Assembly (NCBI GenBank): GCA_019448385.1 | Contig: JAGTXO010000006.1 | Location: 868,001 to 932,000, forward strand | DNA length: 64,000 bases | Origin: Diacronema lutheri | Lineage: Eukaryota; Haptophyta; Pavlovophyceae; Pavlovales; Pavlovaceae | Direction of reading: 5' to 3' | Shown: piece after piece, positions 38,320 to 47,604 of the stretch | Layout of the letters: every line of letters starts with the position of its first letter | Numbering within the stretch: the first letter of the stretch is position 1 | Position numbers and translations under genes: made by a program | The notes under the pieces: generated by a model | Told to the model about the DNA's origin: nothing | The model's input: the letters and a program-made list of their open reading frames with translations, nothing else | Database searches by the model: none

Positions 38320-39640
38320 CTAAACGCCCGGCGGCCACGTGAGCGCCTTGCCACCAATGATGTGCATGTGCAGGTGGAAGACGGACTGGCAGGCCTGCGC
38401 GCCATCGTTGACAACCAGGCGGTACGAATCGAGGCCATCCTTGGCAACGATCGCCGGGACCGCGACCGCGAGCATGTGGCCGAGCACGTGCTTGTGCTCG
38501 GCGGTCGCGCGCTGGAGCTGCGTCAGCCCGTCGCGCCGCTTCGGGATGAGGAGCACGTGTGTCGGCGCGACGGGCGCGATGTCGCGGAAAGCTAGAACAA
38601 GCTCGTCCTCGTACACGACGTCCGCCGGGATTTTCTGCGCGCCGCCGCCGCGCGAAGCGAGTTAAGCGTGGCGACGGCGCGCGCGGGTGCGTGCGCGCTC
38701 TTGCGCGCCCGCGACGGTGGGGCACGGCGAGGCGCACCCCGTCGAGGATGCTGTCAAAGATGGTCGCGCCGGCAGTGTCGCGCGTGCCCGCGCCAAGAAT
38801 CGGTGCCCACCGCTGCTTCTCCTCCCACTCAAGCAGGCCCGGCCTGATCTCAGCGCTGACTCGCGCGCCGACATCGTCCGCGCCCATCATGTGCGTCGCC
38901 CACCGCGAGAGGCGCGGCCCAAAGATCGCCTCGGCGGGCATACCAAACTTGGGCAGGATGGTCTGCCAGAAGATGGCGGACGGCCAGATCGTGCAGTCCG
39001 CCAGCGTCGGCTCCGCGCCGACGAGGTAGGGCCCGCGCTCGTCGGCGTACGACTCGAGAACGGCGAGCTGGCTCGTGAGCTCGGCGAGCGCGGCCTGCCG
39101 GCTGCCAAACGGGCCAAAGGGCGGGAAGGCCTGCGCGCCGGCGCTCCCGGCGACCTTGTACAGCGCGGGCTGCACCGCCGCGAGATAGATGTCGTGCAGC
39201 CGGCAGATGCGATCGCTTCTGGCCGCCGCGAGCGGATCGGAGGGCTGCAGCGCGGGGCCGCGGCCCGCAAAGCGCGCGCATAGGTAGCGCGCGATCGTGT
39301 CCGACTCGGGTAGAGGCTCACCTGAGCCGGCGAGCGTAAGAAGCGGCATCTTACCCTGCGGGTTCGCCGCGAGGAAGGCGGGCGCTTTGAGCCCGCCGAG
39401 CTCGGCAGGCGAGACGACCGCGACCTCGTCACGAGGGACGCCCTTGTAATAGAGCACCATCCTGCACCTTGCTCCGTTGTTCGAGACGGGCACGTCGTAG
39501 AGCGCGCCGACCGATGGCGACGGCGCGTTCATGCGCAGCAGCCGCGAGCGTGCCACGAGCGGCGCTCGCACCGCCGCGAGCGGCGCTCGCGCCACGCCAA
39601 ATCGTGATACGGCGAGCGCGATGAGCGCCGACGCGGCCAT
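38320..39640 (-). CDS. Glutathione S-transferase fused to a HIT-domain nucleotide hydrolase
   Basis: Two exons (38738-39640 and 38320-38634; GT-AG intron, phase 0) give 405 residues. Residues ~45-270 are a GST: thioredoxin-like half (LYDVPVSNNGARCRMVLYYKGVP; NPQGKMPLLTL; PESDTIARYLCARF) and helical half (ALAELTSQLAVLESYADERGPYLVGAEPTLADCTIWP). The rest is a complete HINT-type HIT domain beginning ATIFDSILDG-KIPADVVYEDE, then AFRDIAPVAPTHVLLIPKR and the catalytic triad HLHMHIIGG, ending at WPPG as HINT proteins do. GSTs conjugate glutathione; HINT enzymes hydrolyse purine nucleoside phosphoramidates. The intron falls inside the HIT domain, not between domains, so the two parts are one transcript. 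The N terminus (Ala/Leu then Arg-rich) looks like an organelle-targeting sequence. Confidence 0.88.
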
Positions 39641-39706
39641 TGCTGCGGTGCTCTTATTTTAACTCTTAATTTTAAGTGGTTCCCTTGGCAAACTTGTGAT
39701 TTGAAC
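39641..39706. promoter_or_regulatory. 66-bp A/T-rich shared promoter
   Basis: The gap between two divergent start codons includes TATTTTAACTCTTAATTTTAAG (39655-39676; two TTTTAA motifs), striking in such GC-rich DNA. It must serve both the GST-HIT and IQ-repeat genes. Confidence 0.45.
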
Positions 39707-41893
39707 ATGGCGCGCTGGCTTGCTGCTACGGGCAGCGGCGTGGACGACATCGACGTGCTGCTCGTCGAGCGGCCGTTGCGCCTCTCGCCGCCGAGCCCGT
39801 CGCAGCTGCGCCCGATCCTGCCCTCTGCGGCCAACGGCCCGCCGCTCCGCATGAGTGCATCGGCCGGCGCGCCGTTGCGCGCGCTCTTTGGCCAGCCGCG
39901 CGCCAAGGCGGCGAAGCCGGCGGCGCGCGCGCTGGCGCCGCTGCCGGCCCTTCGCAACCTCGGCGCTGCACACCGCCGGCGTGCATCCGCGTGGCAGCTG
40001 CAGGCGTCGAGTCCCGCGCCAAGCGACGCGAGCGACGTGAGCACCGTGCTCGACCGCTCCGAGCTCGAGCGTTCGCCATCATCCGCGCTCGGCGACGCCG
40101 CGCCGACCCCGGTGCAGCCCACCGGCAGCGGGGCGCTCACGCGTTTGAGCGAGGCGCGCGTTCTGCACTTTGAGTACGCCGCGCGCGCAGCGCGCACCGC
40201 CGAGCTCCCGCCCATCAGCACGCCGCACGCGCCCACGTCGAGCGACGATTCGGTGGTCGCAGCGACGGGGTGGCTTCCTGAGCACCTCGCCAGGCTGCGC
40301 GGCGCGGACGTGTCGAGGCCGGCGGGCGCTGCCGACGGTTCGCCGCCGCGCGGCAAGTACCCGTCGGGCATGGCCGAGCTGCGCGCGCGCCGCGAGCGCG
40401 CCGCGGTCCGGCTGCAGCGTGCCGCGCGCCGGGTACTTGTGGGACGGTCGCGCCGGCTTGACGCGCTGCGCTCCGCGGCCGCAGCGCGCGTCCAAGCGCG
40501 CTTTCGCGGCAACGCTGGCCGTGCGCTCGCGGCGCGCATGCGCGCCGAGCGAGCGGAGCACGCCGAGCGCGTCGCGCTCGCCCTCGCGCGCGCGCGCGCC
40601 GCTCGTGTGCTGCAGGCGTGCGTTCGCGGCCTCGCCACACGCGCGGCGCTCGACGGCGCGCGCCGCGCGGACGCCGCCGCGCGCGCGGCCGCGCGCATCG
40701 CGGCTGGTGCGCTCGGGTTCGTGGTGCGTCGCGCGCAACGTATGCGACGCGCGCACGCGGCTGCCACCGCCGTGCAGGCCGTCGCGCGCGGCAACGCGCA
40801 GCGCGCCGGACTCGACCGCCACGCTGCCGAGGCACGAGAGAAGCGCGTCGCCGAGCGGGCGGCCGTCGTGCTGCGCGCGGCCGCCCGGGCCCACGTGGGC
40901 CGGCGCGGCGCCGCGTGGAGCTCAGCTGCGCTTGTGCTCCAGCGCCGCTGGCGCGTGCTGCGCCGCATGCGCGCGGAGGCGCGCGCAGCTGCGCGTGTGG
41001 CAACAACGTGCGCGGCCGTGTTCGTGCAGACGTGGTGGCGGGAGGCGGTGGCGCTCGCGACTGTGCGCCGCGCGCTCACGGAGGAAAACGAGGCGGCGCG
41101 CGCGGGGCGTGCGCGCTCGGCAGAGCGCGCACATGCGGCGCACGTCCGAGCAATGGGCGCCGCGAGCGCAGCCGCGACCACCATCGCGGCGTGCGTGCGC
41201 GGCCGGCGCGCGCGCGCCGTCACGATTCGCGCGCGCGGGCACGCACGCGCGCGCCACGCACGCGCGCTTTGGCGTGCGCTGCGCCGGTGGCGTGGAGAGG
41301 CTGGCCGGCTGGCCGGCGCGCGGCTTGCGCTCGTCCGCATGCTGCAATCCGCCTTCCGCGGCAACGCTGCGCGCGCGACGCTTGCGCGCGCGCGCGTCCG
41401 CGTCGACCTCGGCCGCTCCCTCGTTGGCCTCGTTGACGCCGCTCCTCGCCCGCAGGAGCGCGCGAACGATGGTGGCCGTCCGCGCGCGCCCGCTCGCGTG
41501 GGCGTCCCGCGTTCCGCAGAGGCAGCAGAGGCAGCTGCGACCGTCGTGCAGGCGCGCTACCGCGGCAACTTGGCACGCGCAGGATACCAGCGCGCGAACT
41601 GCGCCCTCAGCTTCCTCTCCGTTTCTGAAGCCTTCGGCGGCGGTTCGCCGTTGGGCGGCGAGCTTGCTGGCGTTTGGCACGGGTCTGAGCCCGCAGTCAC
41701 GGAGAGGGCGCGCGCGCGCAAAGGCCGAGGTGAGGCGGCGGGTGTGCGGCCTCGCAGCAGCGTGGAGGATGGCCGGGCTACGCGTGGCGCTGACGAGCCG
41801 GGCGCAAGGCACGGCGGTCGCGCCGGTCGGCCTGACGTGTGCGCCCTGCTCGCCGCGCTGCGTGAGGCTGCTCGTTGGGAGCGCTCTCTGTGA
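39707..41893 (+). CDS. IQ-motif repeat protein (calmodulin-binding type)
   Basis: Single exon, 728 residues. From about residue 231 to 620 there are at least seven IQ-like units, each with a hydrophobic-Gln pair and a downstream R-G-x-x-x-R or R-x-x-x-x-R: AAVRLQRAARRVLVGR, AAARVQARFRGNAGR, AARVLQACVRGLATR, ATAVQAVARGNAQR, VRMLQSAFRGNAAR, ATVVQARYRGNLAR. IQ motifs bind calmodulin or related EF-hand light chains without, or with, calcium. The N-terminal 220 residues and the tail are Ala/Pro/Ser-rich and likely disordered. Such proteins are often cytoskeletal or flagellar, but nothing here decides the role. Start: the frame opens two codons earlier at a TTG, so the ATG at 39707 is used. Its stop is 49 bases from that of the convergent zinc-finger gene. 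Confidence 0.8.
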   Translation: MARWLAATGSGVDDIDVLLVERPLRLSPPSPSQLRPILPSAANGPPLRMSASAGAPLRALFGQPRAKAAKPAARALAPLPALRNLGAAHRRRASAWQLQASSPAPSDASDVSTVLDRSELERSPSSALGDAAPTPVQPTGSGALTRLSEARVLHFEYAARAARTAELPPISTPHAPTSSDDSVVAATGWLPEHLARLRGADVSRPAGAADGSPPRGKYPSGMAELRARRERAAVRLQRAARRVLVGRSRRLDALRSAAAARVQARFRGNAGRALAARMRAERAEHAERVALALARARAARVLQACVRGLATRAALDGARRADAAARAAARIAAGALGFVVRRAQRMRRAHAAATAVQAVARGNAQRAGLDRHAAEAREKRVAERAAVVLRAAARAHVGRRGAAWSSAALVLQRRWRVLRRMRAEARAAARVATTCAAVFVQTWWREAVALATVRRALTEENEAARAGRARSAERAHAAHVRAMGAASAAATTIAACVRGRRARAVTIRARGHARARHARALWRALRRWRGEAGRLAGARLALVRMLQSAFRGNAARATLARARVRVDLGRSLVGLVDAAPRPQERANDGGRPRAPARVGVPRSAEAAEAAATVVQARYRGNLARAGYQRANCALSFLSVSEAFGGGSPLGGELAGVWHGSEPAVTERARARKGRGEAAGVRPRSSVEDGRATRGADEPGARHGGRAGRPDVCALLAALREAARWERSL

Positions 41894-41942
41894 CCCCAAG
41901 AGCGCTCCCTTTTCAGACAGATGCGGTCCAGCCTCCGCCGGC

Positions 41943-44900
41943 TCACTCCGCGTCGAGCTGCGCGCAGAGCACATCGTAGCGCAGCTTGAGCGCCTGCAAG
42001 TGCACGGGCAGATCAAGGCCCAGTTCGGCACGCATCTCGCGCGCCGAATGTGCGCTGAGGGGCATCGTCGCATCGGCGCCCGCCAGCCGCGCGTTCACCG
42101 CGAGTATGCCCGCGCGGCGCGCTGCGAGCGCCGGCGAGCGTCGGCCCTCCTCGGACGGCGTGCGCGCAAACGCATCGGCGGCGGCGCCCGCCGCCGTCGC
42201 AGCGGCCGAGGCGGCCGCACGCTTGGGCGAGAGGTGGTGCGGCGCGGCGTTGAGCTGGCCTGCGGCAACTGCACGCCGCGCCGCCGCGAGCATCTCGCGC
42301 TCCGCGCGCTCTGCGCTTGGCTTCTCGGCGAGCAGCACCGCGCGGCGGACGTCGTCGGCGGCGCGGATCGCAGCCTCACGCGCGCGCGAGTCGACCCCCT
42401 CGCCGTGCGCGCGCAACGCGTCGGCGAGGTGCTGCCGGGCGAGCGCTCCGCCTTTGTGCGGCGCGGCCGTCGACACGTCCGCGTCGCTCGGCGGCCGCGC
42501 GCCGCCGCGTTCAGTCAGTCGCACCGAGTGTGCACTGCAGCGCCAGTCGCGCTGCGGCTGCGCGCTCCTCGCGAGCCGAGGCGACACAGCGTCGTCGACA
42601 GAGAGACGGCGCTGCCACGCGTCGATCGCCGCCTCAGACGGCCCTGCTCGCCGCGTGTGCCCCGCCGTGCTCGCCCTCTCCGCGCGCGCCGCGGCAACGC
42701 GCTCTGTCGCAGCCGCGCGCTCCAACGATGGCGCCTGCCCGATGGCGCGCTGCACGGACGGGACGGCGGCGTGCGCGGCGAGCGCGGCGTTGGCCGCAGC
42801 CACCACTGCGTCCTCCGGGCTTTGCGTCGCCGTGCGTGAGGAGCGTGCTGCTTCTGAGGCTGCCACACACCGAGCGCAAACGCCGTGGGCGCCTGACGTG
42901 CGTGCAGAGGCGACAGCGCCACCGCCATCATGGAGCGCGCGGTCGCAATGCCACGTGCCGTGCCTCACCTCGTCCCGCGCCTCATCGCACGCCTCGTGCG
43001 TGAGGTGCGCGATCGTCCACTTGACCGCCGCGGCGCCGCGCGCGGCGCGCGCCCGCCTCGCCCTGTGCACATCGGCACAGCGCGTGCACGCGCGAGCGAG
43101 GCGCCCGCCTGCGCCGCCGCGCGCAGCCGCCTCGGCGGGCACCGGCTCGAAGGGCGCGTCGCACAGGCAGCAGCGCGGGAGCGAAGACTCGTACGCCGCG
43201 CGCGCGTGCGCATTGTACTGGACAAGTAGCTTGCGGTCCTCTCCTCTCCTCGTGCTCGAGGCACAAGTGCGCGGAGCGCCAGGGCTTGCGTCGAGAGCGC
43301 GCGTGGCGAGCGCATATGAGAGCGCCTCGCGAGGCGGCGAAATTGCCGCCGTGCGCAGCGCCGCTGGCAGCGCCTGCTGCGTTGCCGCGCGCCGGCGCGC
43401 GCACGCCAGCGCGTGTGCGCGCGCTGACGCGAGGCCGTGCGGCCGGCCGCACAGATGGCACACGATGCGCGGAGGGGGCAGTGAGTAACCCGCCGCCACG
43501 GCGTGCAGCGGCGGCGACGGCGCAAAGTCCACAGCCGTCGCCGCGCGCGCGGCGCGGTCAGACCGCGGCGGCGATGCGCTCGGCGCCCACCCGCAGCCGC
43601 ACGCGCGCGGCAAAGCGCCACGCGCCCCCGCGCGCGCGCCGAGCGGCGAGTCCGGCATCGATCGCGCTTCGTCGTCGTGGTCGTGGTGCGCGCCGCCGCA
43701 CGCACCGCCGTCACGCGCGCAGTAGCTCGCGCGCTCGCGCGCGCCACTGCCCGCATTCGTTGCGCGTGCCGGCTCACGCGAGCTGAGGTCTGCAGGCTCT
43801 CGTTTTGGCTCCAATTGGAGCACAACCGGCCGGTGCCCATCCAACTGCGCGGGCTCGCGCTGCGACTCAGAGCGCCACGCGGCCTGCGCGCTGCCCTCGC
43901 GCGCGCGCGCGCTCGCGCTCGACGGCCGTCGGTGGGGTGAGGAGCAGCCGGGCAAGCGGGCGCCGGTCGCGGCAGTGCGCTCGTGCGCGAGGGCACGCGC
44001 CTCGTCGGCTGCGATCCGAGCGCCGTCTGCGCTCTCGCGCGCGTGCGTTGCGGCGTGGCGCATGCGCGCATCTGCCAGGCCGTCGCTGGCCTCGAGCTCG
44101 TCAGCCGCGCGCCGAGGCGCGTCGCGCGGCGGGCCCTCGCGCGCCTCCGCCGCCGGGGCGCCGCGCGCTCGCTCGCCGCTCACGCCGAGATCGCCGCGAT
44201 CGGCCGACGGGCTGAACGGCCAGTGCGGGGGAGAGGCGGGCGCGACCTCCGCGACGCGCGTCGGTGAGAGCGCGGCGCGCCACGCGCTCTCGCACGGCGA
44301 GCATACCGCACTGTGCGCAACTGGCAGAGCAGCGTGCTGCGGTGTGTGCCTCGGATTCTGCGGCAGCCCTTCATCTGCCGGCAAGCGCGGTTTTGCTGGT
44401 CTTGCGGAGAGCGGCCGCGACACCTCGTCTGCCGAACACGAGCGTGCGGTCGGCTCCGCGCGCGCGCCAAACGGCGGCTCGGCGCGCGACGTCGCCGAAG
44501 CACGCGCGCACTCGGCATAGGGGCTGGCAAAGTCGGGCGAAGCGCTGCCCGTTCGCGCCGCCACACCAGCCGCTCCACTGCCAGTGGGTAACGAGAGCGC
44601 GCTGCCGCCTGTACAGCTTGCGCTGGCTGGCCGTACAATCGGCGGCGAGCGCGCGGCGCTGGTCTCGCGGCTCGCGCCGGCCGGCGGCACGATGTCACGC
44701 CGGCCGACAGGCGTGGAGGGCAGCCGGGCTGGGCAGCGGTGTGCCCAAAGCTGCTCGCCGCGCGGCGGCGACAGGGCGCACACCGTGGCTGCAGAGCTCA
44801 CAGGTTGGCCCACACACGCGACACGCGCCGACGACTCGGCGTGCTGGTCGTTGGGCGTGGGTGGCGCGCTGTGCTCGCCGACGATGGCACGCGGCGATGG

Positions 44901-45542
44901 CGCCACAGAGTCGTTCGGGGGAGGCAAGGGGCCGATGTCGCCACGAGGCTCGATGCGCAGCTCGGCGGCGAGCGAGCCCATCGACTCGGCTGACATGGAC
45001 GCGAGGAAGCGAGAGGAGAGCGTGCGCGCAGTGCTGCGCGGCGTCGAGGGGCTGCTCTGGCTGCGCGCACCTTCTCGGACGCTTGCCGGACTAGGCGCCG
45101 GCGTCGTTGGGCGGGCGGGTGAGCGCGCAGGGCTCACCGGCTGCGAGGCTCGTGGCGAGCGGCTCGGGCTGCTCGCGCTGATGGCATGTGTCGACGAGCA
45201 TGCGAGCGAGCGCGAAGGGGTTGCGGCCGCCGACGTGCTTTCGCGCCCGTCACCGCACGTTGGGCCTGGTGATGCGGCTGCGATATTGGCCACATCCGAT
45301 GCTTTGACGTCGCCGAGAGCGCCCGGCGCGAGCGACGCAAAGAAGGACGCGCTCAGCTGGCGCCGGGCAGGTGACGTCGCTGCGCCCGCGCCCGACGACG
45401 CCGAGCCACGCGATCCGATAGCCGGCGAGCGCGGAGGCTCGATCTTGAGGCTGTCGGACGCGGGCGATCGGCGCGGGCGGGGATCGTCGAGCACGTCTGA
45501 CTGGAAACCCGCCAGGAAGCTCGCGCTGAGGACCCTTGGCAT
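41943..45542 (-). CDS. Large disordered protein with C2HC zinc fingers
   Basis: Single exon, 1199 residues. A C2HC finger of the ZNF474/ZC2HC1 type is clear near residue 690 (VCHLCGRPHGLASARAHALAC: C-x2-C-x12-H-x4-C) and a second, expanded Cys-rich unit lies near 787 (LPRCCLCDAPFEP ... ACTRC), preceded by the typical YNAHARAAYESSL linker. The N-terminal ~680 residues are Ser/Pro/Ala-rich and probably disordered, with three copies of an LSxxFLAxx-type motif (LSASFLAGF, LSASFFASL, LSSRFLASM). The C-terminal part is helical and Ala-rich. Proteins with these fingers are common in ciliated cells, which would fit the neighbouring flagellar theme, but function is unknown. The ATG at 45540-45542 is the first in frame. 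Confidence 0.75.
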   Translation of the reverse strand: MPRVLSASFLAGFQSDVLDDPRPRRSPASDSLKIEPPRSPAIGSRGSASSGAGAATSPARRQLSASFFASLAPGALGDVKASDVANIAAASPGPTCGDGRESTSAAATPSRSLACSSTHAISASSPSRSPRASQPVSPARSPARPTTPAPSPASVREGARSQSSPSTPRSTARTLSSRFLASMSAESMGSLAAELRIEPRGDIGPLPPPNDSVAPSPRAIVGEHSAPPTPNDQHAESSARVACVGQPVSSAATVCALSPPRGEQLWAHRCPARLPSTPVGRRDIVPPAGASRETSAARSPPIVRPASASCTGGSALSLPTGSGAAGVAARTGSASPDFASPYAECARASATSRAEPPFGARAEPTARSCSADEVSRPLSARPAKPRLPADEGLPQNPRHTPQHAALPVAHSAVCSPCESAWRAALSPTRVAEVAPASPPHWPFSPSADRGDLGVSGERARGAPAAEAREGPPRDAPRRAADELEASDGLADARMRHAATHARESADGARIAADEARALAHERTAATGARLPGCSSPHRRPSSASARAREGSAQAAWRSESQREPAQLDGHRPVVLQLEPKREPADLSSREPARATNAGSGARERASYCARDGGACGGAHHDHDDEARSMPDSPLGARAGARGALPRACGCGWAPSASPPRSDRAARAATAVDFAPSPPLHAVAAGYSLPPPRIVCHLCGRPHGLASARAHALACARRRAATQQALPAALRTAAISPPREALSYALATRALDASPGAPRTCASSTRRGEDRKLLVQYNAHARAAYESSLPRCCLCDAPFEPVPAEAAARGGAGGRLARACTRCADVHRARRARAARGAAAVKWTIAHLTHEACDEARDEVRHGTWHCDRALHDGGGAVASARTSGAHGVCARCVAASEAARSSRTATQSPEDAVVAAANAALAAHAAVPSVQRAIGQAPSLERAAATERVAAARAERASTAGHTRRAGPSEAAIDAWQRRLSVDDAVSPRLARSAQPQRDWRCSAHSVRLTERGGARPPSDADVSTAAPHKGGALARQHLADALRAHGEGVDSRAREAAIRAADDVRRAVLLAEKPSAERAEREMLAAARRAVAAGQLNAAPHHLSPKRAAASAAATAAGAAADAFARTPSEEGRRSPALAARRAGILAVNARLAGADATMPLSAHSAREMRAELGLDLPVHLQALKLRYDVLCAQLDAE

Positions 45543-45736
45543 GGCCGGGAAGCCGGAGTCAACACACGAAGCTGGGGCCGACCTCCCTCTCACGACCTTT
45601 CAAAAGGCTGTTTGTGAAACGGCAGAACTGATAATGAAGAATTGAATACTCATAATCAATAATGATCAATGGCTGCGGGAGGAAAAACATTAAAAGAGGG
45701 CGAATGCACATTTAAAAGCGTTCAAGTCTGTGTGCG
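45543..45736. promoter_or_regulatory. Divergent promoter region with A/T-rich core and TTTAAAA
   Basis: The 194 bases between the zinc-finger and ALMT/FUSC-type genes include a 100-base A/T-rich core (45625-45717) with ACATTAAAAG and, 26 bases before the latter's ATG, CATTTAAAAG. A TTTAAA motif at this spacing is also seen before cystathionine gamma-synthase. Confidence 0.4.
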
Positions 45737-47566
45737 ATGGTGAGCGACGTCAAAAAATACGCGCTGAAGGCGGGGTTTGCGACGGCGCTCGCGTCGGCGC
45801 TTGCGCTCACGCCGGCGACCGCCGCGCTCATGGGCGGATCGGGCGAATGGGTGGTCATCACAGTCACCGTCGTCTGCTCGATGGGCCCGACGCTCGGTGG
45901 CGTCGTGGCGCGCAGCGTGAACCGCGGCGTCGGCACACTTGTCGCCGTGCTCCTCGCCGTGCCCATCTCCCTGCTCGGCTCGCGCGCGTCGGCGCTCGCG
46001 TCCCAGCTCATCGCACTCGTCATCGTGCCGTCCATCTTGCTCGTCACCGCCAGCACGTACTGGGCCATGTTCCGGCTGCGCGCCGCGAAGAGCGAGTGGG
46101 AGTACTCGGCCGTCCTCTTCAACCTGAGCTTCTGCATGCTGCTGCATGCCAATCACCGCGACGGCGTGGCGGCCTCGCTCTACCGTGCGGGCACGATCGT
46201 TCTGGGCGGCCTTCTCGCGCTTCTTGCGGCAGGCGTGTGGCCCTACCTCGCGTCAGACAGGCTCGACGCCGAGGCGGCGGCCGCGCTCGCCGAGGCGGCG
46301 CGGCTCGTCCGTCTCTCGGCCGCAAAGTTCACGGCGGCGCACGGCGATGGCGGCGCGGGCGGGCTGTTTGGCGAGCTCACCGAGCGCGCGCCCGCGGCGG
46401 CTCCCGCGTCGGACGTCGACGCATCGTCCGCTGTGGTGCGCTCGCGGCAGCAGCTGACGGCTTTGTGCGCCAATATGAGGCACAGCATGGCCTTTGCGCG
46501 CTGGGAGCCGCGCCGCGCCGGGCTGCTCCGCAGCCCACCCCGGCAGTGCGAGGCGCAAATTGCGAGCGCGCCCGTCGGCGCGGACGACGCAGTTGCCTCC
46601 GAGCCGGCGCGGTGCCATGGCGGCCGGCTCGTCGTGCGCGCGCGCCGCCGTCGCCTCGCGTGCGCGCTGCGCTCAGTAGGCGATGGCTTGGCGCGCTGCC
46701 TAGCGGGCGGTTCGCCCGGCCCGATCCTCGAGAGCTACGCGCGTTTTGAGACTGCGCTTGCCGATTTCGCGACCGCGGCAGCGTCGCTCGACGCGCTCGG
46801 CGTGAGCGCCACGCAGCCGGCGCCGCTCTCGCCCACCGCGTCGCAGCCATCGTCGCCTCGCGCGCGCGGCGACGACGGCCCCGCGCCGCGCGCCAGCCCG
46901 TCGGGTGTGGACGAGACGCGCGCCGCTGGCGGCTCGGCACACGCTGCTCGGCCCGTCGTGCCGCTCGGCGCGCCAATCCGCGAGCTCGCGCGCGCGCTTG
47001 AGCGCGCGCTCGTCGAGGCGAGCGCGGCCGTCGGCGCCGTGCCCGGCCTGATCCATCACGAGCGCGCGCGCGTGCTCGGCGCGCACGCGCCGCGCGTGTG
47101 CGAGGGCGAGGCGCACGCGCACGTCGAGCGCGCGTGCGTGTCGCTCAACGCGGAGCTCGAGCGCTTTGCCGCGCGGCTGCGCGGTGGCTCGGCGCGCGAG
47201 GTGCTCGATCGCGCGCGCGCGCTCGCGTTCGCGCAGGAGCTCGCGGCCCTCGCCTCGCTGCACTACACGCGGCTCGCCGCCGCGGCGGATGACGTCGTCG
47301 ACCTCTGCATGGGCGGCCGCGAGTGGCGCGAGCACAGTCAAAGGCCGCGCGCAACCCCTCAGCCGGACAGCTTGTCCGGGCGTCTCGGCCTTGCGCGCGG
47401 CCGCGCCGGCGGATGGCGCGGCGTGCGCGATGGCGCGAGCTCGAGCACCGCCGCGCCAGACCATCCTGCGGCCGCGTTGGTTGGGGTCCATGCCGGCAAC
47501 CACGCCGCCGAGCCGATCGCCGTGGAGGTGCCGCCCGGTTCTGAAGCAAAAGCTGCGCGCGTATGA
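45737..47566 (+). CDS. ALMT/FUSC-type membrane protein (possible anion channel)
   Basis: Single exon, 609 residues. The first ~180 residues have about five to six membrane helices (ALKAGFATALASALAL; WVVITVTVVCSMGPTLGG; VGTLVAVLLAVPISLLG; LIALVIVPSILLVTAS; YRAGTIVLGGLLALLAAGVWPYL) and the motif VNRGVGT, like the K-G-x-N-R-x-x-G-T signature of plant aluminium-activated malate transporters and fusaric-acid-resistance proteins. The rest (~430 residues) is a soluble, largely helical region with an Arg/Ala-rich linker. ALMTs carry malate and other anions across plasma or vacuolar membranes; the substrate here is not known. Tail to tail with the SerRS-like gene, 38 bases apart. Confidence 0.75.
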   Translation: MVSDVKKYALKAGFATALASALALTPATAALMGGSGEWVVITVTVVCSMGPTLGGVVARSVNRGVGTLVAVLLAVPISLLGSRASALASQLIALVIVPSILLVTASTYWAMFRLRAAKSEWEYSAVLFNLSFCMLLHANHRDGVAASLYRAGTIVLGGLLALLAAGVWPYLASDRLDAEAAAALAEAARLVRLSAAKFTAAHGDGGAGGLFGELTERAPAAAPASDVDASSAVVRSRQQLTALCANMRHSMAFARWEPRRAGLLRSPPRQCEAQIASAPVGADDAVASEPARCHGGRLVVRARRRRLACALRSVGDGLARCLAGGSPGPILESYARFETALADFATAAASLDALGVSATQPAPLSPTASQPSSPRARGDDGPAPRASPSGVDETRAAGGSAHAARPVVPLGAPIRELARALERALVEASAAVGAVPGLIHHERARVLGAHAPRVCEGEAHAHVERACVSLNAELERFAARLRGGSAREVLDRARALAFAQELAALASLHYTRLAAAADDVVDLCMGGREWREHSQRPRATPQPDSLSGRLGLARGRAGGWRGVRDGASSSTAAPDHPAAALVGVHAGNHAAEPIAVEVPPGSEAKAARV

Positions 47567-47604
47567 GCGGCAAGAGGCGCGCGATCTGTGAAGGGGGGTG
47601 CAAT

